DNA of 64,000 nt from Cochlodiniinecator piscidefendens (GCF_011326755.1 NZ_JAAOIE010000005.1:1-64000), one strand, 5' to 3'. Positions 8,246 through 17,808 are shown, counted from the first letter of the stretch. Numbers and translations are program-made. The notes: generated from the sequence alone by a model not told the origin.

Positions 8246-9716
8246 TTTTACACTATCGGTGGAAACACCACCAATTTCTGAGCACATAGAGTTTACTGAC
8301 AGCAAAGCGGCTGTTGCGCATTTATGTGCGCTTTATGAAGAAGCAACAAAGTTCCTATGCGAAAAATTTTCGAGCAAAGTAACTGGGCCACGCCCCTCAG
8401 AACGTTTTCGGGCCTTTTATCCAGAGATACGGCTACACACGACAAGTTATGCAACGGCTGACAGTCGCCTTGCCTTCGGTCACGTCGCGAGCCCCGGTCA
8501 ATACGCAACAACAGTGACTCGGCCGGATTTGTTCAAAAGCTACCTCGAACAGCAAATTGATCTGTTGGTTTGTAACCACGGCGTTTCTGTTCGTGTTGGC
8601 CCATCAACCACGCCAATCCCAGTGCATTTTGCCGTGGCCAATGATGCAGGTGTTACGGTGCCTCAGGATGGCTGTATGCAGTACCCGTTGCGCGATATCT
8701 TCGATGTACCGGACCTCGCTACAACGAACGATGACATCGTTAACGGCATGGAGATGACTTACCCTGACGGGGCGCTTCCTTTGGCGCCATTTACGGCACA
8801 GCGTGTCGACTATTCCTTAGCACGGCTGTCACATTACACCGCAACGGCACCTGAGCATTTCCAAAACCACGTGCTGTTTACGAATTACCAGTTTTACGTC
8901 GAGGAGTTCGAAGCGTTTGCACGGGCGTCACTTGCTGATCCGGATAGCGGATATAGCAGCTTTGTTTCGACCGGAAATGTTGAAATCACAAAGCCAGACG
9001 AAGCATGTCCTCAGCCCGCTAAGTTGCCGCAAATGCCAACCTATCATCTTAAGCGACCAGATGGATCTGGGATCACTTTGGTGAACATTGGGGTTGGCCC
9101 GTCAAATGCGAAAACGGCAACTGATCATATTGCGGTTCTTCGTCCGCATGCATGGTTGATGGTTGGGCATTGCGCTGGTCTTCGAAATTCCCAAAGCTTG
9201 GGAGATTTCGTGTTGGCGCACTCTTATCTACGCGAAGACCACGTGTTGGATGATGATCTGCCTGTTTGGGTTCCGATCCCGCCATTGGCTGAAATTCAAA
9301 TCGCGCTCGAACAGGCCGTTGCGGATGTCACTGAACTTGAGGGATATGAGCTAAAGCGGATTATGCGAACTGGTACAGTAGCTACCATTGACAACCGCAA
9401 CTGGGAGTTGCGCGATCAATCTGGCCCTGTTCAAAGGCTCAGCCAATCACGCGCGGTTGCCTTAGACATGGAAAGTGCAACAATTGCCGCGAACGGTTTC
9501 CGGTTTCGTGTGCCATATGGAACGCTTCTTTGTGTATCAGATAAGCCGCTGCATGGAGAGCTTAAGCTGCCGGGTATGGCATCAGAGTTTTACAAAACAC
9601 AGGTCTCGCGCCATCTAGAAATTGGAATCCGGGCAATGGAAACGCTTCGGGAAATGCCGCTTGAGCGTATCCATTCCCGTAAATTGCGTAGCTTTGAAGA
9701 GACAGCTTTCCTTTAA
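8235..9716 (+). CDS. amn: AMP nucleosidase
   Basis: A 493-residue AMP nucleosidase that hydrolyses AMP to adenine and ribose 5-phosphate in the cytoplasm. Its length fits the long bacterial Amn enzymes, with an N-terminal Amn-specific domain and a C-terminal nucleoside-phosphorylase-like domain (IGVGPSNAKTATDHIAVLRP, later ALDMESATIAANGFRFRVPYG, where the Glu of the ESAT segment contacts ribose in the family). Coupling to adenine deaminase gives a two-step route from AMP to hypoxanthine. Confidence 0.93.
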   Translation: MTADFTLSVETPPISEHIEFTDSKAAVAHLCALYEEATKFLCEKFSSKVTGPRPSERFRAFYPEIRLHTTSYATADSRLAFGHVASPGQYATTVTRPDLFKSYLEQQIDLLVCNHGVSVRVGPSTTPIPVHFAVANDAGVTVPQDGCMQYPLRDIFDVPDLATTNDDIVNGMEMTYPDGALPLAPFTAQRVDYSLARLSHYTATAPEHFQNHVLFTNYQFYVEEFEAFARASLADPDSGYSSFVSTGNVEITKPDEACPQPAKLPQMPTYHLKRPDGSGITLVNIGVGPSNAKTATDHIAVLRPHAWLMVGHCAGLRNSQSLGDFVLAHSYLREDHVLDDDLPVWVPIPPLAEIQIALEQAVADVTELEGYELKRIMRTGTVATIDNRNWELRDQSGPVQRLSQSRAVALDMESATIAANGFRFRVPYGTLLCVSDKPLHGELKLPGMASEFYKTQVSRHLEIGIRAMETLREMPLERIHSRKLRSFEETAFL

Positions 9717-9848
9717 CGTAAGGGAAAACTGACCATTTGGCTTAAAAAATAGCGGAAATATTGAGACTAGACGTTGTGTCATACGGTCTTATCCCTTTAA
9801 ATGCCGCCAATAATGCCCCCGTACTGGGCAGAACGAGGAGAATAATAA

Positions 9849-10136
9849 ATGGCAAAACCGATGACCAAAACACAGCTCGTGTCCGCACTGGCTGAAGAAA
9901 TGGGTGCAGATAAGAAAACTGCTGGAAGCGCACTTGACGCTGTGATCGCTGTAATCACTAGCGAAGTATCCGGCGGCGGTGCAGTAACACTGCCAGGTGT
10001 TGGCAAAATCTATTGCCGCGAACGCCCAGAGCGTATGGTCCGCAACCCGGCCACCGGTGAGCAAATCAAAAAAGAAGCAGACAAGGTTGTAAAAATGACC
10101 ATTGCTAAAGCGCTAAAAGACAGCGTGAACGGCTAA
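9849..10136 (+). CDS. hup: HU-family histone-like DNA-binding protein
   Basis: A 95-residue HU/IHF-fold protein that bends and compacts DNA as a dimer. The start is MAKPMTKTQLVSALAEEMG, and the beta-arm region reads LPGVGKIYCRERPERMVRNP before the C-terminal helix. A strong AGGAG ribosome site lies just upstream. The arm lacks the exact GFGTF of E. coli HU, having LPGVGKI, which is common in alphaproteobacterial HU. It is a single gene closed by the terminator at 10183-10210. Confidence 0.92.
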   Translation: MAKPMTKTQLVSALAEEMGADKKTAGSALDAVIAVITSEVSGGGAVTLPGVGKIYCRERPERMVRNPATGEQIKKEADKVVKMTIAKALKDSVNG

Positions 10137-10182
10137 TTGTAAGCTTACAATTCCGGGGCTTGTGCCTCGTTTGGAATTCCTA

Positions 10183-10210
10183 AAAGGTCGCCCCTGAGGC
10201 GATCTTTTTT
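10183..10210 (+). terminator. Rho-independent terminator after hup
   Basis: A 10-bp stem (AAAGGTCGCC with GGCGATCTTT, one G-T pair) with a CCTGA loop is followed by a run of T. It lies 47 bases after the hup stop and just before the EamA gene. Confidence 0.85.
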
Positions 10211-10225
10211 GTTTTGGAGCGTGGG

Positions 10226-11095
10226 ATGGATTTTCGAGCATTGTTCATGGGGTTAAGCTTCGCGCTTATTTGGTCGTCGGCCTTTTCGTCCGCACGGATC
10301 ATTGTTGCCTATGCTCCGCCGCTTGGATCTCTTTCTTTACGATTTTTTGTATCTGGTCTTATCGGCGTTGCTTTGGCCCGTATGCTGGGGCAAAGCTGGC
10401 ATCTCACACGCAATCAATGGATTTCAGTTGTTGTGTTTGGTGTGTGCCAAAATGCACTTTACCTAGGGTTAAATTTTGTTGCGATGCAATCCATTGAGGC
10501 GTCGCTTGCTTCGATCATAGCTTCAACAATGCCATTGATTGTGGCTCTGCTTGGATGGTTGGTGTTTCGAGAAAAACTAACGCCTATGGCGACGATAGGA
10601 TTGTTGGTTGGTGTATTAGGCGCTTCGCTCATTATGGGATCCCGGCTCAGTGGGGGCGTCGATGTCTATGGGGTTATTTTGTGTGTTATCGCAGCGTTTG
10701 CATTAGCGGTGGCAACGTTGGCTGTCCGCACCGCATCTGGGGGTGGTAATCTGTTGATGATCGTTGGATTGCAGATGTTTGTAGGAGCGGGGGTACTGGG
10801 AGTGTTTTCTGCCATATTGGAGGATCACACTGTCATTTTAAACTGGCAGCTGACCGCCGCCTTTATCTACACAACCCTCGCGCCGGGATTGCTTGCAACT
10901 TGGATATGGTTTGCGCTTGTTGCGCGTATTGGCGCCGTGCGCGCAGCGACCTTCCATTTCTTAAATCCATTCTTTGGCGTTGCTGTTGCTGCAGTGTTGT
11001 TGGGCGAAAAACTGGGGCCGGTAGATATCTTCGGCGTGGTTATCATCACTGTTGGAATTTTATTGGTCCAGCTTTCCAAGCAACGGCCCAGCTAA
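10226..11095 (+). CDS. EamA (DMT superfamily) transporter
   Basis: A 289-residue inner membrane protein with ten predicted hydrophobic segments formed by two repeated EamA domains of about 140 residues each. Family members export amino acids or other small metabolites, and the substrate is not predictable here. The ATG at 10226 (MDFRALFMG) is preferred to the upstream TTG at 10214 because GGAG lies a few bases before it. It has its own transcript start region after the hup terminator. Confidence 0.88.
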   Translation: MDFRALFMGLSFALIWSSAFSSARIIVAYAPPLGSLSLRFFVSGLIGVALARMLGQSWHLTRNQWISVVVFGVCQNALYLGLNFVAMQSIEASLASIIASTMPLIVALLGWLVFREKLTPMATIGLLVGVLGASLIMGSRLSGGVDVYGVILCVIAAFALAVATLAVRTASGGGNLLMIVGLQMFVGAGVLGVFSAILEDHTVILNWQLTAAFIYTTLAPGLLATWIWFALVARIGAVRAATFHFLNPFFGVAVAAVLLGEKLGPVDIFGVVIITVGILLVQLSKQRPS

Positions 11096-11161
11096 CGCAG
11101 ATGTGAATGTGGAACGGCTATATTACCGTGACAGGCATACAGCGATAGGCGATCAAAGGGC

Positions 11162-11875
11162 ATGGAACTTGTTTTTGGATACCTTGCGGGGTTGTTGACC
11201 CTCATTAACCCTTGTGTGTTACCGGTGTTACCGATCGTGCTTGCATCTGCATTGCAGGCAGACCGAAGAGGCCCCATCGCGCTGGCCGCTGGAATGAGCA
11301 TTGCATTTGTGACGCTCGGTGTCGTCATTGCTGGATTTGGTTATGCTCTGGGAATTAGCGAAAGCTCTGTTGCGCGTGCTGGTGCTGTGCTGATGATTGG
11401 ATTTGGGACCGTGTTACTGGTGCCCCAATTCAGCGCAAAATTTGCGACCGCAACGGCAGGATTTTCTGCACGGGCTGACGGGCAGATGAATGGGCTTGAT
11501 GGATCGAGTTTAAGAGGCCAGTTCTTTGGCGGTGTCCTATTGGGGGCTGTTTGGTCGCCGTGTGTTGGACCGACCTTAGGGGGCGCCATCGCCTTGGCGT
11601 CGCAAGGTCAGAGTTTTCTTTGGGCGACACTGATTATGATAAGCTTTGCGCTTGGGGTATCAACGATCATCCTTTCGTTAGGGTATGGTGCGCGCAAAGT
11701 CATAATGGAACGTCAAGCGATGATGCGGATCATCGCGACGAAGGCGCGTCCATTTTTAGGTTTAGTCTTTGTATTGGTAGGATTCGCTATTTTATTTCGC
11801 GTTCACCATATGATCGAAGCCTGGGCCGTCGAAAATTTGCCTGTGTGGCTCGTTGATTTTTCAGTTTCAATATAG
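11162..11875 (+). CDS. ccdA: CcdA-type thiol-disulfide electron transporter
   Basis: A 237-residue membrane protein of the CcdA/DsbD-gamma family with about six membrane segments. The two conserved cysteines are visible in LINPCVLPVLP (near residue 19) and VWSPCVGPTLGG (near residue 134). It carries reducing equivalents from cytoplasmic thioredoxin across the inner membrane, mainly for cytochrome c maturation. Nine bases after its stop begins a small secreted thioredoxin-fold protein, which probably accepts the electrons (inference). Confidence 0.9.
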   Translation: MELVFGYLAGLLTLINPCVLPVLPIVLASALQADRRGPIALAAGMSIAFVTLGVVIAGFGYALGISESSVARAGAVLMIGFGTVLLVPQFSAKFATATAGFSARADGQMNGLDGSSLRGQFFGGVLLGAVWSPCVGPTLGGAIALASQGQSFLWATLIMISFALGVSTIILSLGYGARKVIMERQAMMRIIATKARPFLGLVFVLVGFAILFRVHHMIEAWAVENLPVWLVDFSVSI

Positions 11876-11884
11876 GAGGCATGT

Positions 11885-12304
11885 ATGAAACGTCGTGCAT
11901 TTATCGCTTTGGCTGCTGTTGCTGTGATGGCCCCACTTACAACGCAAGCTGGACAGCACAATTACCGACCCGGATTGGTAGATGAGCTTTTGGCCGATGG
12001 GCAAACCGTTTTTGTCGAATTCAAAACCAATTGGTGTCCGACGTGCGCCGCGCAACAGCGTGTAATCGGTGGTGTTACAAGCGAAGACAGTGCGTATTTG
12101 GAAAATGTAGAGTTCGTTACTGTTGATTGGGATATTTATAGTAGCGAAGATTTAGCGCGTCGATTGAACATTCCACGCCGTTCAACATTGGTGGTGTTAC
12201 AAGGTGATCAGGAGCTCGGCCGTATCGTGGCTGGAACCTCGCGGTCCGCGATCAAAGGCTTGATGGACACCGCCCTAACCGCAGCACAATCTAACGGTTC
12301 ATAA
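11885..12304 (+). CDS. Exported thioredoxin-fold protein
   Basis: A 139-residue protein with an N-terminal signal (KRRAFIALAAVAVMAPLTTQA, ending near residue 22) and a thioredoxin fold with active site Trp50-Cys51-Pro-Thr-Cys54. It resembles the C-terminal domain of DsbD. Together with CcdA it would make a split DsbD: CcdA moves electrons through the membrane and this protein passes them to periplasmic targets. It is coupled closely to ccdA (9-base gap). Confidence 0.85.
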   Translation: MKRRAFIALAAVAVMAPLTTQAGQHNYRPGLVDELLADGQTVFVEFKTNWCPTCAAQQRVIGGVTSEDSAYLENVEFVTVDWDIYSSEDLARRLNIPRRSTLVVLQGDQELGRIVAGTSRSAIKGLMDTALTAAQSNGS

Positions 12305-12307
12305 ATT

Positions 12308-12331
12308 GTGCGCCTTGCAGCGCGCTTTTTT
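12308..12331 (+). terminator. Rho-independent terminator after the thioredoxin gene
   Basis: A short stem (GTGCGC with GCGCGC, loop CTTGCA) is followed by six T bases, starting 4 bases after the stop codon. A second, longer hairpin without T run follows at 12334-12370. Confidence 0.65.
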
Positions 12332-12333
12332 CG

Positions 12334-12370
12334 CATCAGGCAGGTGTGGCGGTGCCACACGCGCCTGATG
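12334..12370. repeat. Long interrupted inverted repeat
   Basis: CATCAGGC (12334-12341) pairs with GCCTGATG (12363-12370), and inside it GTGTGGC (12344-12350) pairs with GCCACAC (12354-12360), with a 3-base loop. It lies between the convergent thioredoxin and aroC genes. It lacks a T run on either side and may be a transcript-end stabiliser. Confidence 0.7.
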
Positions 12371-12381
12371 ACTGTGGACGT

Positions 12382-13482
12382 TTAACCAATCTGTCCTTGG
12401 TTTTCGCCGACCTGACCGCGGTGGAGCAGCAGGTGATCCAGTAGAACGCAGGCCATCATGGCCTCACCTACAGGAACAGCGCGGATTCCAACGCAAGGGT
12501 CATGACGGCCTTTTGTGACCACTTCAATAGCAGTTCCGTCTTTGCGAATGGATTGACGAGGGGTTAGGATTGACGACGTGGGTTTAACAGCGAAACGCAC
12601 GACAATGTCCTGACCGGTTGAAATGCCACCCAATATTCCGCCTGCATGGTTTGAGCTATATTCAGGGCCATTTTCGCCCATGAAAATTTCGTCGGCGTTT
12701 TGTGTGCCGGTGAGCATCGCCGACGACATACCTTCGCCGATTTCAACGCCTTTGACGGCGTTTATTGACATCATGGCAGCAGCCAAATCGGTATCAAGTT
12801 TGCCATAGATTGGGGCGCCAATGCCGGCAGGGGCACCTTTGGCAACAACTTCGATAATTGCACCGACGGAGTTGTGATCTTTGCGTAAGCGCTGAAGATA
12901 AGCTTCCCATTCAGGGGCTGCCGAAGAATCGGGAAGCCAGAAATCGTTGGTTTCTATTGCATCCCAATCAAAGTGATCGCGGTTGAGTTCCATCGCACCC
13001 ATTTGGGTCATGTAGCCTTTAATTTCCAACCCCGGAACTAGTGCTTTGATCGCTTCGCGTGCGATACCACCTGCGGCGACACGTGCGGCTGTTTCGCGGG
13101 CAGAGCTGCGCCCCCCGCCGCGATAATCGCGATTGCCGTATTTTTGGTGATATGTGATGTCAGCGTGGCCGGGGCGGAAGGTATTGGCGATATCGCCGTA
13201 ATCTTTGCTGCGTTGATCTGTGTTTTCGATCATCAACTGAATTGGGGTGCCGGTGGTTTTGCCGTCAAACACACCAGATAAAATTCTAACAGCATCCGGT
13301 TCGTTGCGTTGGGTCATGTTTTTATTCTGACCGGGGCGGCGTTTATCGAGCCACACTTGCAGCATCTCTTCGCTGACTTCGACATTGGGTGGACACCCGT
13401 CAACGGTCGCGCCCAAAGCGGGCCCGTGGCTTTCGCCCCAAGTGGTCACACGGAAAAGATGGCCAAAGCTGTTGATCGACAT
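12382..13482 (-). CDS. aroC: Chorismate synthase
   Basis: A 366-residue chorismate synthase, the FMN-dependent last step of the shikimate pathway, converting EPSP to chorismate. Diagnostic segments are [18 protein letters not shown] at the N-terminus, [23 protein letters not shown] in the middle, and the [12 protein letters not shown] and [17 protein letters not shown] segments. The ATG at 13482 is chosen because family proteins start only a few residues before the G-x-LFRVTT motif. The longer frame from 13506 would add eight residues of no family likeness. It is divergent from the thiamine operon. Confidence 0.96.
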   Translation of the reverse strand: MSINSFGHLFRVTTWGESHGPALGATVDGCPPNVEVSEEMLQVWLDKRRPGQNKNMTQRNEPDAVRILSGVFDGKTTGTPIQLMIENTDQRSKDYGDIANTFRPGHADITYHQKYGNRDYRGGGRSSARETAARVAAGGIAREAIKALVPGLEIKGYMTQMGAMELNRDHFDWDAIETNDFWLPDSSAAPEWEAYLQRLRKDHNSVGAIIEVVAKGAPAGIGAPIYGKLDTDLAAAMMSINAVKGVEIGEGMSSAMLTGTQNADEIFMGENGPEYSSNHAGGILGGISTGQDIVVRFAVKPTSSILTPRQSIRKDGTAIEVVTKGRHDPCVGIRAVPVGEAMMACVLLDHLLLHRGQVGENQGQIG

Positions 13483-13577
13483 ATGCGGGCTCCTTTGCAT
13501 CTTCATCTAGCGCCCAAAGACCAATGTCTCAAGGGGATTTGGCTTGCAAATTGGGTTAACACCTCCTAATGACGAAA

Positions 13578-13662
13578 ATACCTCGGGGGGCCAAGTATGG
13601 CTGAGATGCGAAAGCGGACCCGTAGAACCTGAACCGGTTAAGACCGGCGGAGGGAAGGCTGA
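13578..13662 (+). promoter_or_regulatory. TPP (Thi-box) riboswitch
   Basis: The conserved thiamine pyrophosphate aptamer elements occur in order: CTCGGGG, GGCTGAGA (13599-13606), ACCC (13618-13621), GAACCTGA (13625-13632), the CCGG/CCGG stem (13634-13637 with 13644-13647) and GCGGAGGGAA. It lies about 45 bases before the thiB start with no terminator between, so control of translation initiation is more likely than attenuation. Binding of TPP would repress thiBPQ. Confidence 0.95.
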
Positions 13663-13708
13663 GATGTACTCATCCCGATATCCGCCCGTCGCATTGAAGG
13701 ATGAAGAG

Positions 13709-14692
13709 ATGAAATATCTGACAATCGCTGCGGGACTCGTCATGGCAACAACAGCCCATGCCGATACCCCTGTTTTGAATGTTTACACCTATGACAGCTT
13801 TACCTCTGAATGGGGCCCAGGCCCAGCAGTTGAAGCTGCATTTGAAGAAGTGTGTGGCTGTGATCTACAGTTTACTGCAGCAGGTGATGGCGCGGCATTG
13901 CTCGCCCGGCTTCAGTTAGAGGGTGCACATACAGACGCGGACATTGTTCTAGGATTGGACAACAACCTTGTGGCAGCGGCAACGGAAACAGGATTGTTTG
14001 CGGAGCATGCCCCCTTGAACGCTGAGTATGCTTTGCCGATTGAATGGGATGATAGCGTTTTTGTTCCATTTGACTGGGGATACTTTGCTTTTGTCCATGG
14101 TGAAGCGTTGGAAGATGTTCCAGCTAACTTTGAAGAACTTGCTGCGTCTGACCTGAAGATCGTTATTCAGGACCCTCGTTCCTCAACACCGGGTCTGGGT
14201 TTGTTGATGTGGGTAAAGGCAGCCTACGGTGATCGCGCGCCTGAAATTTGGGCTGGTCTATCAGACAATATCGTAACTGTGACACCCGGTTGGTGGGAAG
14301 CATACAGCATGTTCCTCGAAGGTGAGGCTGACATGGCGTTGTCCTATACAACCTCGCCAGCGTATCACTTGATTGCCGAAGAAGATGGAACTAAGGCCAG
14401 CGCTCCGTTTGATGAAGGTCATTATATGCAGATTGAAGTTGCAGCCAAATTGGCAAGCAGCGACCAGTCCGATTTGGCCGACCAGTTTTTAGAGTTCATG
14501 ACGGGCGAAGAATTTCAAACCATCATCCCGACAACAAACTGGATGTATCCTGCCGTGACACCTGCCGAGGGTTTGCCTGCTGGATTTGAAACATTGAACA
14601 CGCCAAGCATTTCACTGCTTACTCCAGCGGCTGAAGCTGGAACAGTACGTGATGCAGCGTTGGAAGAATGGCTCAGCGCGCTTTCTCAATAA
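13709..14692 (+). CDS. thiB: Thiamine ABC transporter, periplasmic binding protein
   Basis: A 327-residue solute-binding protein for thiamine or its phosphates, with a signal peptide (MKYLTIAAGLVMATTAHA) cleaved before ADTPVL. It begins the mature part with VLNVYTYDSFTSEWGPGP, typical of ThiB. The frame is open further upstream through the riboswitch, but the ATG at 13709 has a ribosome site (GAAGGATGAAGAG) and starts a clean signal peptide. It is the first gene of a TPP-controlled operon and overlaps thiP by 25 bases. Confidence 0.95.
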   Translation: MKYLTIAAGLVMATTAHADTPVLNVYTYDSFTSEWGPGPAVEAAFEEVCGCDLQFTAAGDGAALLARLQLEGAHTDADIVLGLDNNLVAAATETGLFAEHAPLNAEYALPIEWDDSVFVPFDWGYFAFVHGEALEDVPANFEELAASDLKIVIQDPRSSTPGLGLLMWVKAAYGDRAPEIWAGLSDNIVTVTPGWWEAYSMFLEGEADMALSYTTSPAYHLIAEEDGTKASAPFDEGHYMQIEVAAKLASSDQSDLADQFLEFMTGEEFQTIIPTTNWMYPAVTPAEGLPAGFETLNTPSISLLTPAAEAGTVRDAALEEWLSALSQ

Positions 14693-16242
14693 AACCTTCC
14701 GGGGTTATGGGGGCCGCTGCGGTGGCCCTCTTATTGTTCCTGACATTTGGGACATTGATTGCTGTTGCGTTGCAGTCAGAGGGCGTCGCACGGTTGTCGG
14801 CGGCTGATTGGGCCGCTGTTCGCTTCACGTTATTGCAGGCATTCCTCTCCGCTGTGGTCTCTGTTGCCTTGGCAATTCCTGTTGCTCGGGGGTTGGCGCG
14901 CCGACAGTTTTGGGGGCGAAGTTTACTTATTACGTTGTTAGGTGCGCCTTTTATCTTACCGGTTGTGGTTGCCATCATTGGTTTAATTGCGGTGTTCGGG
15001 CGTACTGGTGTCTTGAGCGACGCCTTGGCGATCTTTGGATTGCCCCCGGTGCAAATCTACGGTTTGCACGGTGTTGTTCTTGCACATGTTTTTTTCAATC
15101 TTCCCCTTGCGACACGATTGTTTTTGCAGGGGTGGTTATCCATCCCAGCTGAGCGGTTTCGGCTTGCGGCATCGTTGAATTTTGGCCCCGCAGACATGCG
15201 GCGCGTGCTAGAGTATCCGATGCTGCGCAAAGTAGGGCCTGGGGCCTTTATGCTGATATTTTTGCTCTGCATGACCAGTTTTGCTGTGGCGTTGACGTTG
15301 GGGGGCGGGCCCAAGGCGACGACGGTTGAATTAGCGATCTATCAGGCGTTTCGTTTTGACTTTGATTTATCCAAGGCTGCATTATTAGCAATGGTGCAGT
15401 TTGGTTTGTGTGCTGCGATCGCCATTGCTGCATTTTGGGTGACATTGCCGGCCTCAATGGGAGTTGGGCTGGACCGTGTAACCCAGCGGTGGGATGCAAT
15501 GCGGACTGTTTCAAAAATCTCGGATGGAGCCTTTTTGTCAACAGCGGCTGTTTTCTTGCTTTTGCCATTAATGATGGTCGTGGTTCGAGGGGCTCCAACC
15601 GTTTTGACGCTGCCGGGTCCGGTTTGGGCGTCTGTCGGACGGTCGCTGATAGTTGCTTTCGCGTCGACAGTTTTCTTAGTTGTTTTGGCGTTGCCAATCG
15701 CTATTTGGTCCACCACTCTCAAGCGCCGCAGCGTTGGTGCAATGGTCGAAGGAATGGGATATCTGACCATCGCGGCGTCGCCGTTGGTCATTGGAACGGG
15801 CTTGTTCATCATCAGTTTCCGCTATGTGAACCCCGCATCGCTTGCATTGCCGGTGACGATACTTGTGAACGCTGCAATGAGCCTACCATTTGCGCTTCGA
15901 TCATTGGTCCCGTCTTTGTTGGATATTGAACAGAACTATGGCCGTCTGTCGAGCAGTCTAGGGATGAGCGTCTGGAGCAAAATGCGGCTGGTCGTGTTGC
16001 CAAGATTGAAGCGACCACTCGGATTTTCGTGCGGTTTGTCCGCTGCGTTGTCGATGGGTGATCTTGGCGTTATCGCGCTGTTTTCAGATCCGTCCCAAGG
16101 AACGCTGCCATTGATGATTTTTCGTTTGATGGGGGCCTATCGCATGGATGACGCAGCAGGGGCAGCATTGCTGCTATTATTGCTTAGCTTATCATTATTT
16201 TGGCTTTTTGATCGTGGGGGGCGGACGAATGCTGCAGGTTAA
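14668..16242 (+). CDS. thiP: Thiamine ABC transporter permease
   Basis: A 524-residue inner-membrane permease made of two fused six-segment halves, each with the binding-protein-dependent permease loop (LAASLNFGPADMRRVLEYP and LSSSLGMSVWSKMRLVVLP). That double layout is typical of ThiP and of Fe3+-type permeases. It forms the channel through which ThiB-delivered thiamine enters. The start lies inside thiB and the end inside thiQ, so the three genes are coupled. Confidence 0.94.
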   Translation: MAQRAFSIKPSGVMGAAAVALLLFLTFGTLIAVALQSEGVARLSAADWAAVRFTLLQAFLSAVVSVALAIPVARGLARRQFWGRSLLITLLGAPFILPVVVAIIGLIAVFGRTGVLSDALAIFGLPPVQIYGLHGVVLAHVFFNLPLATRLFLQGWLSIPAERFRLAASLNFGPADMRRVLEYPMLRKVGPGAFMLIFLLCMTSFAVALTLGGGPKATTVELAIYQAFRFDFDLSKAALLAMVQFGLCAAIAIAAFWVTLPASMGVGLDRVTQRWDAMRTVSKISDGAFLSTAAVFLLLPLMMVVVRGAPTVLTLPGPVWASVGRSLIVAFASTVFLVVLALPIAIWSTTLKRRSVGAMVEGMGYLTIAASPLVIGTGLFIISFRYVNPASLALPVTILVNAAMSLPFALRSLVPSLLDIEQNYGRLSSSLGMSVWSKMRLVVLPRLKRPLGFSCGLSAALSMGDLGVIALFSDPSQGTLPLMIFRLMGAYRMDDAAGAALLLLLLSLSLFWLFDRGGRTNAAG

Positions 16243-16921
16243 AGGTTTGAAGATCCAACAAGGTGATTTTGCTCTGGGTGCGTCCTTTGATGTTCCTCTA
16301 GGGGCTCATGTTGCGGTCATTGGGCCGTCAGGGGGAGGGAAGTCGACCTTGCTCGCTGCGCTGGCCGGATTCTTGCCCTTGAAGGAAGGGAAACTGTCGT
16401 TTCAATCACAAAGCCTCGTCGAAAAAACACCGGGAGAGCGTCCGATTTCTATGGTGTTTCAAGACAACAATCTGTTTCCACATTTGACGGTCGGTCAAAA
16501 CGTGGGGCTAGGATTGCGGCCAGATTTGAAGTTGACCGAGGCCCAGAAGACGGACGTAGAAGGCGCGCTCAAGCGGGTAGGGCTTTCGGGGTATTCTGCG
16601 CGTAAACCGTCGGCATTGTCTGGCGGGCAAATAGCACGTGTCGCGCTTGCGCGTGTATTGTTACAGAATAAACCTTTGTTGCTACTGGATGAACCGTTTG
16701 CGGCGCTCGGTCCAGCGTTGAAGGTGGAAATGTTGGAGCTGCTAAAAGAACTGATCGTGGACAGCGACATAACGCTTTTGATGGTGAGTCACGATCCTGA
16801 CGATGCCAAACGCATTGCGTCCCATGTTATTTTAGTTGCGGAGGGTACTGCCCATCCTTTGGCGGAGGTTGGCAAAATCTTTTCCAATCCACCGGAAGCG
16901 TTGAAAACCTACCTAGGTTGA
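16229..16921 (+). CDS. thiQ: Thiamine ABC transporter ATP-binding protein
   Basis: A 230-residue ABC ATPase that powers thiamine uptake through ThiP. It has Walker A (IGPSGGGKSTLLAAL), the signature LSGGQIARVALAR, Walker B (PLLLLDEPFAALG) and the switch histidine in MVSHDPDD. The ATG at 16229 is chosen because it gives the normal ABC N-terminus (MLQVKGLKIQQGDF) and overlaps thiP by 14 bases. The longer frame from 16148 lies wholly in thiP coding sequence. Confidence 0.95.
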   Translation: MLQVKGLKIQQGDFALGASFDVPLGAHVAVIGPSGGGKSTLLAALAGFLPLKEGKLSFQSQSLVEKTPGERPISMVFQDNNLFPHLTVGQNVGLGLRPDLKLTEAQKTDVEGALKRVGLSGYSARKPSALSGGQIARVALARVLLQNKPLLLLDEPFAALGPALKVEMLELLKELIVDSDITLLMVSHDPDDAKRIASHVILVAEGTAHPLAEVGKIFSNPPEALKTYLG

Positions 16922-16940
16922 TCCGTTAAGCTTAGAACAT

Positions 16941-16972
16941 AAAAAGCCCCGCTGGTTTCAGCGGGGCTTTTT
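16941..16972. terminator. Bidirectional terminator between thiQ and petC
   Basis: A near-perfect 14-bp stem (AAAAAGCCCCGCTG with CAGCGGGGCTTTTT, loop GTTT) has a T tract on both strands and lies between convergent thiQ and petC. Confidence 0.93.
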
Positions 16973-16992
16973 ACATCTAGAAAAGCAGATGC

Positions 16993-17802
16993 TTATTTTT
17001 CAGCGGCTTTTTTCGCGCGGTCTTTAACCGGTTTCCAAAGCGATTTGTTTGTCAGGTACAGCAGTACAGACAGAACACTTAGGAAAATAACACCGAGGAA
17101 ACCTGCAGATTGGCGCGCCATCATGTGCGGCTCAGCGGTCCACATCAAGAATGCAGCAACATCTTCTGCTTCGTGGTGAAGTGAGTTTGAATGGCCGTCG
17201 GCATATTCAATATCATCTCCAAAAAGTGGCGGCGCCATAGAAATCCACCCACCTGGGAAGGCAGTGTTTTCATATAGTGTTGTACCCGCTTGGGTTTTGG
17301 TTTCGCCAGTGTATCCAGTCAGAAGTGACGCGATGTATTCTGGTCCGCCCATACCGTAAACGATTTGGTTGATACCAAGACCTGCAGGACCGTGGAAGCC
17401 AGCGCGTGCTTTGGCCATTAAGGTCAAATCAGGTGCGCCAACACCATCGTTTACTGGGAAGTTATCAGCCGGGGTTGCCGGGCGAAAATCATCAATTGCA
17501 TCGTCATACACTTCGAACTGCTCAGCATACGCACGCGCCTGTTCTTCTGTGTAATCTGGGCCACCTTCATCCGCGAGGTTGCGGAAATAAAGATACTGCA
17601 GCCCGTGACAAGAAGAGCAAACCTCAGTGTAGACTTGCAGACCACGTTGCAACTGATGCTGATCAAACGTACCGAAAGGACCTTCAAAAGAGAAATCGAA
17701 GTCTTCGATATGCTGTTCGCTGTCACCAGCTGCCATTGCGCCACCGGCCATAAGGCCGAGAGCAGCAACTGCGGAGATTGTGAGTTTTTTGATCATTGTC
17801 AT
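16993..17802 (-). CDS. petC: Cytochrome c1 of the bc1 complex
   Basis: A 269-residue cytochrome c1 with signal peptide (ending GGAMA, residue 24), covalent haem site Cys62-Ser-Ser-Cys65-His66, probable axial methionine in WISMAPPLF, and a C-terminal membrane anchor ([20 protein letters not shown]). It passes electrons from the Rieske centre to soluble or membrane cytochrome c. An alternative start two codons in (MIKKL) is possible. It is the last gene of petABC, starting 6 bases after petB ends. Confidence 0.97.
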   Translation of the reverse strand: MTMIKKLTISAVAALGLMAGGAMAAGDSEQHIEDFDFSFEGPFGTFDQHQLQRGLQVYTEVCSSCHGLQYLYFRNLADEGGPDYTEEQARAYAEQFEVYDDAIDDFRPATPADNFPVNDGVGAPDLTLMAKARAGFHGPAGLGINQIVYGMGGPEYIASLLTGYTGETKTQAGTTLYENTAFPGGWISMAPPLFGDDIEYADGHSNSLHHEAEDVAAFLMWTAEPHMMARQSAGFLGVIFLSVLSVLLYLTNKSLWKPVKDRAKKAAEK

Positions 17803-17808
17803 TGTCTC

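Noticed and set aside
15248-15812. Long minus-strand frames inside thiP
   Set aside because: They mirror the thiP coding sequence and show no domain of their own.
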